Below are positions 23,901 through 36,990 of a stretch of DNA of 64,000 nt, piece after piece (within the stretch, counting starts at the first letter, position 1; each line of letters starts with the position of its first letter). The notes under the pieces were generated by a model. That model worked only from the letters and a program-made list of their open reading frames with translations. It was not told where the DNA came from and searched no databases. The DNA is from Channa striata (taxonomy: Eukaryota; Chordata; Actinopteri; Anabantiformes; Channidae): positions 4,572,001-4,636,000 of the forward strand of contig CM065184.1 of the NCBI GenBank assembly GCA_033026295.1, in the 5' to 3' direction. The position numbers were made by a program, and so were the translations under genes.

Positions 23901-24563
23901 CGCCACTGAGTAAACGGACCCTGGGGCCTGTGACTGAGCGCCTTTGTTATTGTGGCTCACATGCAGCCGGGTCAGAGCAGATAGAGAATGCAACTCATAT
24001 TGCTGGCTTATCACAAAATCCAATCCCGGACCTCATGGTACAGCCTATTCTTGGAACTGGGAGCATGGTAACTCCCTGCTTGTTATTCTGGGCTCTTTTT
24101 TTCTTTCAGGGATTTGATTCAATGCTATTTATAAGTAGCGTTATGAAAGGGCAGTTTAGGATAGTCTAACTTCCAGATGGTTATCCGTGCTGCTTGTTTG
24201 ACTGTGATAAACTGGATCAATCATTTATGTTAAGTATTTGACTGCGATATTAATGTTTAGTTAATAAGGAAATGGCTCTCAAATCTCGGTTAATCTCACC
24301 GAAACTAATGTTATCTTACACTGCTGTGGGAAAAATACATCTATGCCTCTGTTCAGATCCGATAATCTGTAGATGTCCTTGACTTATTGCAGATTTTCTC
24401 TTTTAAAAGCACAGAAAGTGATAGGAAAAGTTCCTCTCAGTCAGTTTAAGTAATATTTAAAAAGGAAAAAAATTATCCTGACACTGAGTTATAAAGCCAG
24501 CACTTTCTGCTGACAGGAGGAAATCTCCGAATGCATCTAGTGTCTGTGTTTACTGCTGTTTCT

Positions 24564-24586
24564 CTGTCTGTCTGTCTGTCTGTCTG
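24564..24586. repeat. (CTGT)n microsatellite
   Basis: This is about five and a half uninterrupted CTGT units. Confidence 0.9.
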
Positions 24587-25789
24587 CGACGCTCATCTCA
24601 GCATCTTCTCCATGTTCCTGGAGGCGCAGCCATGAGGAAGAGAGAGGAGGCAGGCTGAGTTACAGCGGGAAATGGACACTTAAGCGGTTGTCCAAACACT
24701 GTCAGCAGTGTTCCTGGGCTTGAGAGAAAGATCTTTTCGTGTTGCTGTGTGTTCTGTCCGAGGTTACAAACGGGAGGCTCTGGTTCCTGTCCTGGATCGC
24801 TGCTTTGGCTCTTCACCATCCCTGACAATGTCCCATGAGCCAGGAAGTTTCTTCATTTTCATTTTGTTATGGTTTGCTCTGCACACACTTTGCTCACATC
24901 TACAACTGTTCCCTGCCGGTTGAACACGCATCGAGCAGAATAAACACCTGGATTGATGCTATTTTTCGTTCCAAACGGCGACTTTGTTGGAATTTGCCTT
25001 GCGTGACACAGAGCTAGTGTCTCTGTGTACACGTGCCATGTATGCATCCAACACCGGTTTCATTCCGGCTATTTCTTTCTCTTCTCACCCACAATCCTCA
25101 GCTTGGCGTCCTGATCCTGTGCAGTCTGTCCTCGATAAGCCCAGGTCACTTAATGAAAACCGATGAAAGACGAGTCATTAGAGCTGCACACTACAGCCAT
25201 TTATACTCTTAATCTGCCATACACAAATGACCTTGAGATCCATGTGTGAGTGTGTATGCAAGCACGACAGTCCTCTTTTACACGTGTTTTTGTACCAAGC
25301 TGCTTTTCTGCTACAACTTCATCAAAATTTACACATTTATTGTGTTACTAAATACAAATCTACCCTAAAATAGTTACAGCATAATTTGTTGAATGTTGGG
25401 CTCTTGCTTTTGACAATACACAAAAAAACTGCCTAAATGCACCATGGCCATGCAGATTCTGCATGCGTCTGGAGCTCCACTAGAGACATCAAGCACCTTT
25501 CTTCTGAAAGATATTTCCTCATTTGGTGTTATGATTATGGTGGCAGTGAGCACTGTCTAACATGTTGGTTCAAAAGCTTGTATAGGTGGTAAATTGTTGG
25601 CCCAAGTTGCGGCCATCAGGTAATACATCCATCATATGCACTCAGCTACTTGTTGACAATGCGGAAAAGCATCTGCCCATATCTCAACCCCACTATATTA
25701 ATTCTATCCATGTAAATGTTGACAAACTACACTTGCTAAAATAAAGTAGTTTGATCATTTCCTGAGTTGACATTTGCAGGAGTGGATCC

Positions 25790-26260
25790 AGATTTTTTTT
25801 AATATTGGGGTGGCGACACTGGCCCAAAATAGTATGGCACCTTTACGACCTAAAATGATTTTAAATAATACTTACCCTTTTTTAGAAAAATAAATGATAC
25901 ACTAGTAGGCAAATTGTGTGTCTATAAATTCTTCATTTATTGTCAAAAATTGTCAAATATATAACTTATCCAACATGTTGAACTACTAATACTAATAAAC
26001 AAATAATAATAATCAGTTGGGGATGCATGGATAATACAAAATTCTATTTTGATGATATATTTCAAAACATCTTAAAATCCTTAATAACAATAACAATAAC
26101 ATGTTAATAACAATAACAATTACAATAACATTTTTTAATCCCTAATAATATAGATTTATTTAAGCTTCAGATTTGAAGCTAAAGTAAGTTCTCCTTGTGC
26201 CTAAAGTTCTGCAGCAGGCACCTGCCACCTCATGGCTCTGGCGGGGGGGGGCACATGGGG
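25790..26260. repeat. Unclassified interspersed-repeat-like block
   Basis: An AT-rich stretch is bounded by G-rich edges: GGGGTGGCGACACTGGCCCA on the left (25807-25826) and a run of nine G (26240-26248) on the right. It contains a degenerate AATAAC simple repeat (26082-26130). The layout resembles decayed non-autonomous DNA transposons common in fish, but I cannot name the family and see no terminal inverted repeats. Confidence 0.35.
26082..26130. repeat. (AATAAC)n-like simple repeat
   Basis: TAACAA units repeat with two interruptions. The tract lies inside the repeat-like block at 25790-26260. Confidence 0.7.
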
Positions 26261-27281
26261 ACGTGCTTGGCCATCTGAGGAAAAGATGCACTTCTCTTCA
26301 GTCTTAACGTTCATACTAAAGCACGTGCATCGCAGCAATCAAATGTTTGCTGTCGACCACAGTTTCTAACCCCATTTACTGATGTTTTCCCCAGATGACG
26401 CCGTAGTCACTATTCCAAGCGAAACATTAGTCTGATACTAGCTGCTGTTTCTGCACTTATCAGTTCAGCCCATTCAGACACACTGTGGCTTTATCAAAGT
26501 CAAAGTTTCTGCTCCATGCATGTCTGTGAACATCTTTATACATCCACAAATACAGAAGGCGTAAGCCTGCATGTCCCAACAAGCATGTGAGCAAGATGTA
26601 ACATAAATGAAGGCGATCTTTACAGTCAGGTCAGCATCCGGGAGCCACTTGGCACTATCTCCTGTGAAAAATGACTTCTTAAGTTGACCAAGTTCTATTT
26701 GTCATACTTCATGCTTGAACAAGTCATTCATGTAGGGACACAGTCCAATATACTTTACATTCACTTGTAGTATTTCATAACAATTGCCTCAGCACAGTTT
26801 GCACTGTCAACATGATACAGATTGAATCAACTAGATACACTTGTTATTGTTTCCTGGTTGGAGCGGAGCTGGAGGGAGTCCAACGCTCATTTCAACCCAC
26901 ACCAACATTTGCAAAACATTGTCTCCGTGATCTCTTGTTTTTGCCACTGATTTCTCCAGGCTCATTAAGATGATTTATGGATATCTGAAAAGTTAATGGA
27001 AGCTGGAGCTGGTTCCAAGCATAGCATTAGATTTCCACAGCTTTTTAATTTCTTATCAGTCATTAGGAGAAAGCCACTCAGGTCTCTTGCTGAGATATTA
27101 GCTTGTGTGTAATGGCAGTGCAAAGGAGCGAGCAAATGAAGGCTTTTCTGACCCTTTCACTGACGACCAAGAAGGTGCATTTTTCATTGCCAACGAAAAC
27201 CTGCGACCTTTCACGGATCGGCATGGCCGTACTTGTGGCTCTGGGCATAGACTGTGCCCTCTCTTGTCCCATACCAGAGAA

Positions 27282-27318
27282 AGTATTACTAACCTAATCT
27301 CCTTAGTATTACTAACCT
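27282..27318. repeat. Short direct duplication
   Basis: AGTATTACTAACCT occurs at 27282-27295 and again at 27305-27318. It is probably a small local duplication. Confidence 0.8.
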
Positions 27319-27501
27319 TGTTGCTCTTCTTAATGGGGAATTTCATTTACTGGGGAAGCGAAGCGTTTTGTCTGAGCATAAATTGCAGATAATTGTGCCA
27401 TTTGGACGTCGGACAGGGGGGTTGCTAGACGAACAGTTAGGCCTGGTGAAAGTGGATGCCTGGGAGTTCACGGTCGGCTGAAGCTAAATGCACAGATACA
27501 C

Positions 27502-27537
27502 GTGTGTGGTGTGTGTGTGTGTGTGTGTTTGTGTGTG
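27502..27537. repeat. TG microsatellite
   Basis: This is a TG run with two short interruptions, followed by a GA-rich stretch to about 27558. Confidence 0.85.
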
Positions 27538-28429
27538 AGAGAGACACAGAGAGAGAGAACGTGCTCTCCCAGTGTTTGTTCTTCTATTCGCAGTGGATTT
27601 GAAAACAGGCTGGCGCTGGCTGAGCAGTATACTTTTAACTGTATGTAATTGTCCTCTACAATAACAGCCACCGTGTTTGCTCTGGCAGAACTTAGTGTAC
27701 AGAATATGTGAAAGGGGCCAGAGTCCAGCACTGTGAGGCTCATGTTTTATTTTCTTACAGTATCTCACTTCACCGTGGACTGCCAAGATCTTATGAGGGC
27801 AATGGGAGTGCAGGGCGATATCTGCGAGCCGTTTGTATATCCAAGCACTTTCCCACTCCAACATCCAAGTCTTTCTCTCACAAATCACTAAGAATGACAA
27901 AGTCGCTTCTCCCCGTTTTCACGTCCCTCCCTGTGAGCTGGAGGTTGGCACACATGCCAGCAGGTACAGGCTGAGCCGGTGCTGTGCTGTTTCGCCCGAG
28001 GTGAGGTGACATCCCAGCACAAGCTCAGTCAGGTGCAGTTATTTGGGGAGAGGGGGGGAGGGTTAAGTGGTGCCCGGAGCCAGCACACAGAAGCTTAAGC
28101 TTTAGACTGACAGCAATTTAAAGCACAGGCCCTGGAGCTGGTCCAGGTGTGAAAGCGAGGCTCCATACAAATCCTGATTAGCAGCTTCTTCTTTAAAGAC
28201 GCCCGGCCAGACTCACTGGAATGAATTATGACATGGGTGTCTGCAGAAAGACAGGTTGATTTTCCACGTTACAGATAGTTCTTTGTGCTCTGGCAGGGCA
28301 TATTACCGATTCTATAGTTGAGGCAGGTTAATAATAAAGACAAATAAATGAGGATAAGTCAGGAGACATCCTGCATCAGAAATCTCATGAAAACTCCACC
28401 ACTCTTCATTAGTCATGTCGAGCATTGTC

Positions 28430-28600
28430 TGTGTAAAGTCTTATCGCTCTATACTTGTTTTCCAAAAACTATTATAAATAGCATTAATCAGGCTCCCCGT
28501 GTGGCATGATTCTTTAATTAGCAGGTTCATTTTAAATCAACCCCACATACATCTTCTACCGTAGTTGCCACAATAATCCCCTGGTACGCCACACAAACCA
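28430..28600. promoter_or_regulatory. Candidate enhancer with MEF2- and homeodomain-like motifs
   Basis: TTATAAATAG (28472-28481) fits the MEF2 consensus YTAWWWWTAR. It is followed by CATTAATCAG (28482-28491) and by TTTAATTAGC, whose TAATTA core is at 28515-28520. The block has no repeats and no open frame. Enhancer function is inferred from motif density only. Confidence 0.25.
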
Positions 28601-29004
28601 TCAAATTGGCAGATTGTGTTTGCTCAAAAACAGTGGCACAGTGTTTAAAAAAATGTAATGGTTTTGTAAAAGTGACAACATAAACATGTTATTATGCTCC
28701 ATTTTGAAGATTAACACCAGTGGCAATTATCTTGCAAGGGGTCGAGTGGCACAGACAGACTGGGGAACGGATAAATTCATAATCCAGGTCTCACTTTTGT
28801 GGCTTTGTAAGTTAACTTAATAAATAACAAAACAAGGAGAACATTGGTCAGACGGGAGTGGAGCTTTTAAACAATCTCCCAAGTTAGAAAAAAGTTTAAA
28901 GTAAATATTCATCACCGCCTACAGACAGTGTTTGTGCTTGAACTCCGACTTGTTGTGCACAGTTTTTCATTTCAATGTGTAATTATTTCTGACTGTGCTC
29001 AGTG

Positions 29005-29036
29005 ATGGTTTGATTTGCAAAAAAAAATCAAACCAT
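29005..29036. repeat. Perfect 12-bp inverted repeat (hairpin)
   Basis: ATGGTTTGATTT (29005-29016) and AAATCAAACCAT (29025-29036) are exact reverse complements around an 8-nt A-rich loop. It is too short for a typical microRNA precursor. It could be a decayed terminal-repeat pair or a chance palindrome. Confidence 0.8.
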
Positions 29037-30445
29037 GGCTAAACTGTTCTCTTGTTTACAACCTGTCTGCTGTTATTTCTTGCTTTGGGAGAGTTTGATT
29101 TAGTAATAACAACGTGTTCCCAATCAGCTTCCTAAGCTGGATTGTAGCAAAAATAAATGGGAAAACAAATCTTGTAACACTTTGGAAAGTGATGAAGATC
29201 AATTTAATCTGTAATAATTTATCTGTATGACCAAAGGGATTCAGGATCATCCCTTTTCTATATTGTGTCAAAATCAATTAGGGGCTCCACACTCTGTCCT
29301 TGGGCAGCATCATCAGATCTCATCCTGACAGTGCTGGCAACAGGAAATCAATCCAGGCACAACGGTAGGCTTCAGCCCAGGCACACATCTGCTTAGCCAC
29401 CCCAGCTGAGTGTGTTTTGGCCCACGTTCCCCAACAGGCAGACTACATACTGTACGTCTCCTCCGCTCACATCAGCCTTTGTGTGTCAGAGCTGCAGCCT
29501 CAGCAAGCCCCCAGCATCCATTCATAGCCGCGGGAGCTTTCGGTGACAATTTTGGCGCCTTGTATCGAGTGTATCACGCCACCAGAGGCTTGTTGGTCTT
29601 CTCTCACCTCTCTGTTTCGTAACATGTCAGCCCTGCTTTCAAACCAACACCGTCAGTTCTACATGCTCCACAAGCTCTTCCTCTGAGCAATCTCAATCCA
29701 GGCACCATGGGCGAACATGTGAGGCAACATCTCAGCCAAAGGTCGACCTTCAATTAGGATTTCAATGAAGCAAGTGAGCTCTAAGCCCCGGAGAGAGACA
29801 TACCCAGCGAGTCTCCGGTTCATTCATCCAGAAAAATAACTGATTAAAACAAAAGCCACAAGTATGTTTTCACCTGCTGGAAACTGAGATTTTACACCTG
29901 CTACTATTTCGACTCTTCACTACATTTAAATATCAATGCAAATTAGCGTGTGAACAATGTGAACGAATGCAGTTAATCTGGCAGAGGAGCCTGAGCTGCG
30001 TCCCGCCGACTGACGTCTAACCTACTTGTGCCTTAAGCCTTGTCATTATGTGCATGTATCTGCAGTAAATACTGTAAATATTATGTCCACCTCTTTTGAA
30101 CGCAGACCTGCTGTGTCGGAAGACAGGAACAGAGGGTGGAGAAAGCAGGAAGAAGCCCGTCAATGGAGCACTATTTGGATTGTCGCACTCTTTGGATAAA
30201 GCTCCATTGAGCTCAGCTCCCACGTGTGTTTCCCATCACAAAGCATCTGTGTGAATTCTCGTGAGAGAATCAGATAGTTAATCGTTACGGGTTAACACCG
30301 CTCCATATGGAAAATCGTCTGGCAGGGTTTGAAGGCACGACTCGGCCTGTCCTGACAAGCCGAGTTAGAAAGCGTTTTAACTCAACGCCTGCCTCTGACT
30401 CTCCTGAGCTTTATCCCGTGTTGTGTTGTGTTTGTTTAGTTGGCC

Positions 30446-30460
30446 AGCGCCACTTGCTGG
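30446..30460 (-). promoter_or_regulatory. CTCF-like motif
   Basis: On the minus strand the site reads CCAGCAAGTGGCGCT, which differs at one position from CCASYAGRKGGCRSY. It is the best match together with 7973-7987 and points towards wdr11. Confidence 0.4.
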
Positions 30461-33400
30461 ACGCTCGTCCTCTTTGGTGGACGACTCCAGCCATAATGTT
30501 TGGATTCTGAGCCCGGCTTTGGTGTGGTTTTTGGAGGGGGCTCTGCTCCGAAAAACAACAACACGGCTATAGGAAGTCTGACACTGCTGGTTCTGCAAGA
30601 ACTTGGCAGCCGTTAGATTCCCCTTTTTAACCCCCGACTCCAAATTTCTCCTAAAAATGTTTGTTTAGAGCTGCAGGATTTTATTAGCATTAAACGGCAC
30701 CGTGAGGTGGCAGATGTAGCGAGAAGCAGCAAGTGCCAACCAGCCTGTCAGATAGTGCGAGCTCTGCAGGGGTGAAAACCATCAGTGCTCCACAGACGCA
30801 CAAACACACCAGTGCACGCCACACGTTTTCTTTTAGCTGCCTCCCTCCTGAGTCATACAGTCTCAACGTCTCCGCTGCCTGTTGGGGGTACATGTCATGA
30901 GCGCGTTGCTTGCCAAAGGAAACCACTGTTGTATTTATGTATGAGAGCACAACTATTATTACAGGAGATGTTTTAAACAGGAGAAAATGGAGGGTAATGA
31001 ATGAGGCTCACACATTCCACAATTCCAGCGGTTTTCCCTGCTCACCCCTGCTCCGACAAACAATGAGACATTGTCACTAGAGAGAAGAAATCCCTATTCA
31101 ACACATTGCTGCCGTCGCTGCCTTTTTTCTCCATTTTCCCCCCTGCCCCGTCTCTCCTCAGCTCTGCAGCTTTTTTTTTTTAATGCACTCACTTTTTCCT
31201 TATTTGTCGTGTTATTTATTATGAGCTCACCACGCTCACGCTGGGCAGCCACAGAATGGAAGGTTCCCCTGGGGGACGCGGTGGCAGCAGGTCGAGAAAG
31301 GTGCGTGTATGTGTGCGTCTGTGTGCAAAAGCGAGTGTGTGACCCGTTGGCCACCCTCACACAGAGGGCCCTTTGTGCACCTCTCCGCTTTATAACACCT
31401 CCACTCTTCTCGTCTTTTGTGCCGTTCCCTTTCTGTGCAGCCACTGCCAATCCTGCCCACTGACACTTTCATGTACACACACATAAACACACATCAGGCT
31501 GCTGCCAGCTCTTTACTGCGGGCAGGGATCACTCATTCTTTCCAGGGAGGGAAGCGTGTCATGAACTCTGCAGCTCTAAGCCCAGAGCTCTGGCAGCGAC
31601 GGGCTGTGATGCAGCCACAAATTCAAACCGGGTCCCCCTGGTCTGGAACATCCTGCTGCTGTGTGTCTTGCTTAAATGGGAATAGCACCCAGATGTTCAG
31701 ATGTATTATAATGCTTTTGGTGTACTTGCAAGTCATGGTATCAATTTTCTCCCTTTCCCTGTTGACATATTCATGCAACCTAAATGTACCTTCAGGCCCT
31801 GACCAAGCATCACTTCCTGCACATCCTGCTACTACTTTCATACTACTGTTTGACTTCACCTCCACGTAGAAGACGCTTCAGTGGTGTGAATAATGTTGCC
31901 CAAGGGATTTTGATGTATTATGTTACTGTAATGAATAGAAATTATTTGTGTGTCACTTTTTCTGTCTGCCCCCTGGAGCAGTGCTAGTCTATGCAGCAGG
32001 CTTTTGGCATAGTGGCCACATTGCGGGAGGGTAACACAGCTCAGCATAGACAGACAATTGGTTTAAACCGTTTTTTTCCACACTTATCTTATGTGCCTGT
32101 AGCAGTTGATCAGGTGAACTGGGAGAAATTCCGCTCAGAAAATGTTTTGGGTAGAATACGATACTCTCTGACAATGACCTGCAGCCAAAAAAATCTACAT
32201 GTGCAAAGCAACAACATATGGTCTTATTGAATGGCAACACCAAAGTCCTTTTCATCACTTCAATAAGAACAGTTCGCACATTCCTTCAAAATAAATAGCC
32301 TCACATTTTCTCCATATGCAAGTACTCATGACATCTGTCCCATCCACTTTAATGAAAATTAATTCAGTTTCTTGGAAGAATCAATATTTATGCATTTCCC
32401 TGCTTGGCTCTCTTGGTGTGCTACGTTTGTTTAGCACGTCTGTAAAGTTTAACATTTTGTCACCAGCAAAGTGCCACATGGTTTTGTTTTAAAACAACGT
32501 CCTCCGAAATATATAAGGAATTTTGACAAGACAGGAAGGAGAGCACCAGAAAAGATTTATGAAGCTCCCCCTAAAAGTCAATATGGGTTTCAAGTTACAT
32601 CTATAGAGCTGCAGAGATTTATGTTTAATAAGCTTCAGGTGTTGGCTGGTTTGAGTTTGGGCTGGGGAGGGTACTGGGTGTTGAATTGCTTGCAGGGAGC
32701 GGAGTGAGTGACTTTCACGAATGCACATGCATGCACACATCCTGCTCACAGCCGTTTCTAGCTGTCACAGTCTATAGCGATGCTTCAATTTTCACGGCTG
32801 CCTCTCGTGGAAAAACAGAGCTACCTTTGTGCCCACTGCTCAAACGATTTCATGTGGCTGTCACCCATATGACAACAGGCACACCGCCCATGAGGGGTGA
32901 GTGCAGACAAACGGCAAAGCTAATATGCAACTAATAAGCAAAGAAGTGGAGGAATGCGCAGGAGAGGTCAGACGGGGGGGCTGACAGCAGTTATTAATGG
33001 TGCCCCCTCCGTCGCCTTCCATCTTTCTACTTTGAGACTGTTTATGTGAGTGACAGAAATCAGCCTGTATATAGAACGTATGCCCCCCCCCACCCCACCA
33101 ATTCTACCCCATGGCTGTAGCTCTAGAGGCTGGCACGAGCACAGAGGATCTCCGGAGCATCTGGAGATGTGTGATGTGTTGATGTGGTTTAGATGTACAT
33201 ATTTTACCAAGACTCCTTTTGTACCTCCACCCACAACTGTCTGGTCTTGCCCTCAGACCGCCTCCGTACACCCCACGCCCCTCCATTTTCCCCAGCCCCT
33301 CGTAAATCCTACCTGCCATTTACAAGCTGATTGTAAATCATCACAGCGAGCGTTCCTCGTGACACCTGAGAGTGTCTCAACAAGACGAACTGAAGTTGCT

Positions 33401-36400
33401 ATTGCTGCACTTCTCCGTGAGTTTGAAATGGAAACACGTGAACTACAACAGCGGGAGTCATGCCGGCCCTGTACGGACTCCCTACCTGCTTTTCTCACTT
33501 TTACTTCTCATTGAGACCCCGTGAGAAGAACCAGCTGTAGTTACACAAAAATTCTTTACCTTAAGGAGAATGTGGCTTTGTATGAGTTCTCCACTTTTAA
33601 TCTCACTCTTTGGTATTTGAGTTAAGGTAAACCTCAGTTTCATTATAACATTGTGAGGAATCCACTGGAACAGCCACGCCAAAAGATTATTACGTTTGGA
33701 AAGCTGTGAACTAAAGTGAATTAAAGAAAACAACTTAAGTAACTTAACCTTTCGCCTTGGCTCTTCACCCCTAATCTTGGCTTGCAGCATCCCTGCAATA
33801 ACAGAAAGGCAAGAGAATCTATTGTCAAAAAAAGAGCATCACCTACTTTGCCTCCCAAAACATACACTGAGCTAGAATATACTTTTTCAAGGTCACATGC
33901 TTTCACGGAGAGGAACAATGGTATGCAGTGTTCATATGCTATCGTGGCATTGTTTAAGAGTGCAGTTGAGTTGGGAAGTGATAGGTGCAAGTATTTGTGC
34001 ACAAGGTCACAGCCCAGAAGGAAAAGAATAGTCTGCAGGTTTGATTGGCTCATTCTGTGGTGGTGTTATTGTATTTTGTGAAAAATGGCACAAGTGGCTC
34101 TTATTCAGCAGACACACGCTGCAGGGCCCGGTCTTTCTCCTCTGCACAATGACCCACAATTCCCTGGGCAGTTCTCAGGTGGATCGCCTTACCTGCGCCG
34201 CTTCTGTGACTTACCTGAGGAGCGGCCCAGCAGCTTGAAAACCTGCCCCGGCCGCACGGAGACGGTTACAGTTACGTACATAGACCTAGATGCATATATA
34301 TACTGTATATGTGTTCATAAGCACATTGATATTGCAGGTCAGAGTGACTCCACACTGCTTATGAGCTGGTGTTTAAGCTTCTAACAACTGGAAACCCTCA
34401 TTCTTGAATACAGGCACACACATGCTAGCAATTGTGAGACATTAGCAATACACTTTGAGTGCATGGAAGCAGTTCATTCGACTATGTCAACGGAGAACCT
34501 AAGCTGCTGCCGTAGACTTCATTTTCACTCTCCGAGCCAATCGCAGTGTTCCCTCTCAGCTCGCCGTCCACGTGCTCGCTGAACTGGGATCTCGGATTTA
34601 TGGGGAAGATTGAAACACGACACGTTCCCAAGACAACGGAGCAACCCAACACCACACACCGCACACATACTTATTATCAAGTTTTGCCAATGGCCGCACA
34701 AGCAAACAGCTTAATGGAAACGCACAAGCACACACGGGGACAATTAGACATTGTGTTTGTTCGCAATTAGCTGTGTATGTGGCCTCTTCACCTGGTGGCA
34801 GTGGAATATATTGGATGGAAAAAGAGCTGCTTTTCTGCAAATAATTGGGGTAATTATCCTTGACTCTGACAGTCAGCATGCCCATTCAAGCACTTAGCTT
34901 TCTTCTCACCTTTATTGTTTTTACATCAGGGCCAGGCATGAAATGTTGGACGCATGCAGGGACCTTTCACAAAATATAAAGATAACTTTATTTAGGCTGG
35001 TCCGCCTGGTTTGACGTGCATCACCTCAGTTCTTTACAGCTCAGACACCTCTCTCTCGAAGAGACACAGACAATTATCCACAGATCCACACAAGCTGAAC
35101 TGTCAGAGCCTCTGCCAGTGGGGATTTACTGTTCACTCTGGGTTTATGAACACTGATGGAAAGAAAAAATGAATAACACTAAAAATGGATCACTGTGGAC
35201 GGTCTGAGTATAGAAAGGTAATTCTGAAAATCAGATTGTGTTTCAGTGTTTGTATTTGTGTTTCGAAAATGTCTGAGATGTTCTGGGGTCATTAAATCGA
35301 AATGGATTTGGCAGATCCTGCTACTTAAAACTGGAAACGTGGCACAGAATTCTTGTACAGTAATGATCAATGTTAACTTTTGGGCGAATTAGCAACTCAC
35401 AACAAATCATAAGAAATGAGTTATATTGTTTTCAGTCTTCATAATAATGTCTGCTACTGTTGCTCCGGTGTCATATTTATCAAACAGACATGGGTGTCCG
35501 TCCTTTTATCTGACTCACTGCAAGATAGTGAACAAGACTTTCTCTCAAAACATAAAACTGAATGAGAATTCAGCTCACTCTGCTTTACCAAGCCCCCTGT
35601 TCCTGCTCCACTGCGCTCTGATACTCTGCCCAGCATTTCAGGTGGTGAAATTATAACAAAAGAGAGGGCTGCAAAACTTATTAATCAAGGACAAATCAAA
35701 GAAATTGGTTAAAAGATGAAGCCTGCTCCAAACTCCCTGCGCTGTTGCAGTGCTGTTCAGGACTTTTGAACTAATCCCCCCGTCCTCTCTAAACTGATCC
35801 ATGTGGTGGGTCTCTCCACTGCAGTACTCACAATCCCTCTCCTTCTACTGGAATGTCCACAAACTCACTTCTCATATATCAAGCAGTCGCCAATAATTTC
35901 TCTACAAAAAATTAGAAGCAGCACATGAAATTATTTGCTTAAGTAGAAATAGTAAGTCGAAACACCACAGAGAGAACAACAGATTTTTACCAACACAGAA
36001 TGTGATGATGTTCACAGAAATGTTCAAATATAGGTTTCAAAGGTGAAAATGTATAGTTATTAATTTATAGTGTCCACACAGCAAGATAAACAGTGTTAGT
36101 TGATCATTAAATGTTATAATTTAACATGACTAATATGACTTTCTCCTCCTTATAAATTGTCTGTCTGCTCACTTCCTACATTTTGATGAAACCAGGCAGT
36201 AACCATTTTTCTTAAACAATTATGATTTCTTAATTGAAGTGGGTTTTTTCCAAAATCTTAATTCTTAATCATGGTAAAGTTCTGTGAGTGGAGTTGGATG
36301 TTGTTCCAGTACAAGTAGACTTGTTTCAAAAGGACTATTGCCTGACAAAGAAAGGCAACTGCACAGCGGTGGCAGCAGGAGCAGCCAGCTCTCCCCTCAC

Positions 36401-36879
36401 ACGCTTGAATGCACTGCTTCCTTACACTGAACGTGTGCTGCTAATGTCTCATAATTGCTAGCATGTGTCAGAGAACCGACTTGTGCAGTTGTTCGTTTTC
36501 TGTGCAGGATACTTGTTTTTCAAGTGTCCTTTCTGTCCATACAGGAAGTTCCACCGTCTGAAGCGTAATTAGTCACTTTTGTTAGTTTTAAGAGAGAGAT
36601 CCCAGCCTAATCAATTCATTTTTTTAAAGCTACAGTATTTTAGAACTTTTTTTTTAGGCAAATACAAAAATCATCGAACAAAATCATCGTATAGCACAAC
36701 GGTTTGTCAGTAGGGGCTGAACCCTCAGGAGGCCACGTTTGGATCTTTCACACTGGGAACTTATTTGGACCCTGTGGAGCAGAGAGCAGCTGTAATTTCC
36801 CTCTGGGGTCAGTCATGTTTGAATCCTGAATCGTGTTCTGATGCAGACTGGCTCCTGAGACTGGCTGGGATCATGTATG

Positions 36880-36990
36880 CACCTTTTTTGTTACCCTGAG
36901 GGACAACAATTAGCCCTAGGGGGTAAACTAGTGTAAATTGTACCTCGGGGGACAGAAAAGTGCTTTAGTCTCACTCTGAACCTTAAAAAC
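36880..36990. repeat. Possible fish interspersed repeat
   Basis: Repeated segments of the type TTACCCTGAGGGACAA, CCTAGGGGGTAAAC and TGTACCTCGGGGGACAG alternate here. They resemble the degenerate short motifs of a dispersed fish DNA element. The family is unknown to me and the boundaries are uncertain. Confidence 0.3.

Larger units (their letters stand above)
17641..25789. other. Intergenic DNA
   Basis: I find no supportable gene. Features noted are a CA run at 20303-20320, a possible tRNA-derived SINE fragment at 20880-20960, a T run at 22805-22819 and a (CTGT)n tract at 24564-24586. Short open frames in pyrimidine- or purine-rich DNA (for example around 23450-23850) show no domain and no splice signals. 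Confidence 0.5.
26261..36879. other. Intergenic DNA
   Basis: I find no supportable gene. The interval holds a TG microsatellite at 27502-27537, a 14-bp direct duplication at 27282-27318, a motif-rich block at 28430-28600, a perfect 12-bp inverted repeat at 29005-29036, a CTCF-like motif at 30446-30460 and a weaker one near 31966. The remainder is non-repetitive DNA without recognisable coding content. Confidence 0.5.

Noticed and set aside
29005..29036. Hairpin as a microRNA gene
   Set aside because: The stem is only 12 bp; a precursor needs roughly 25-30 paired bases.
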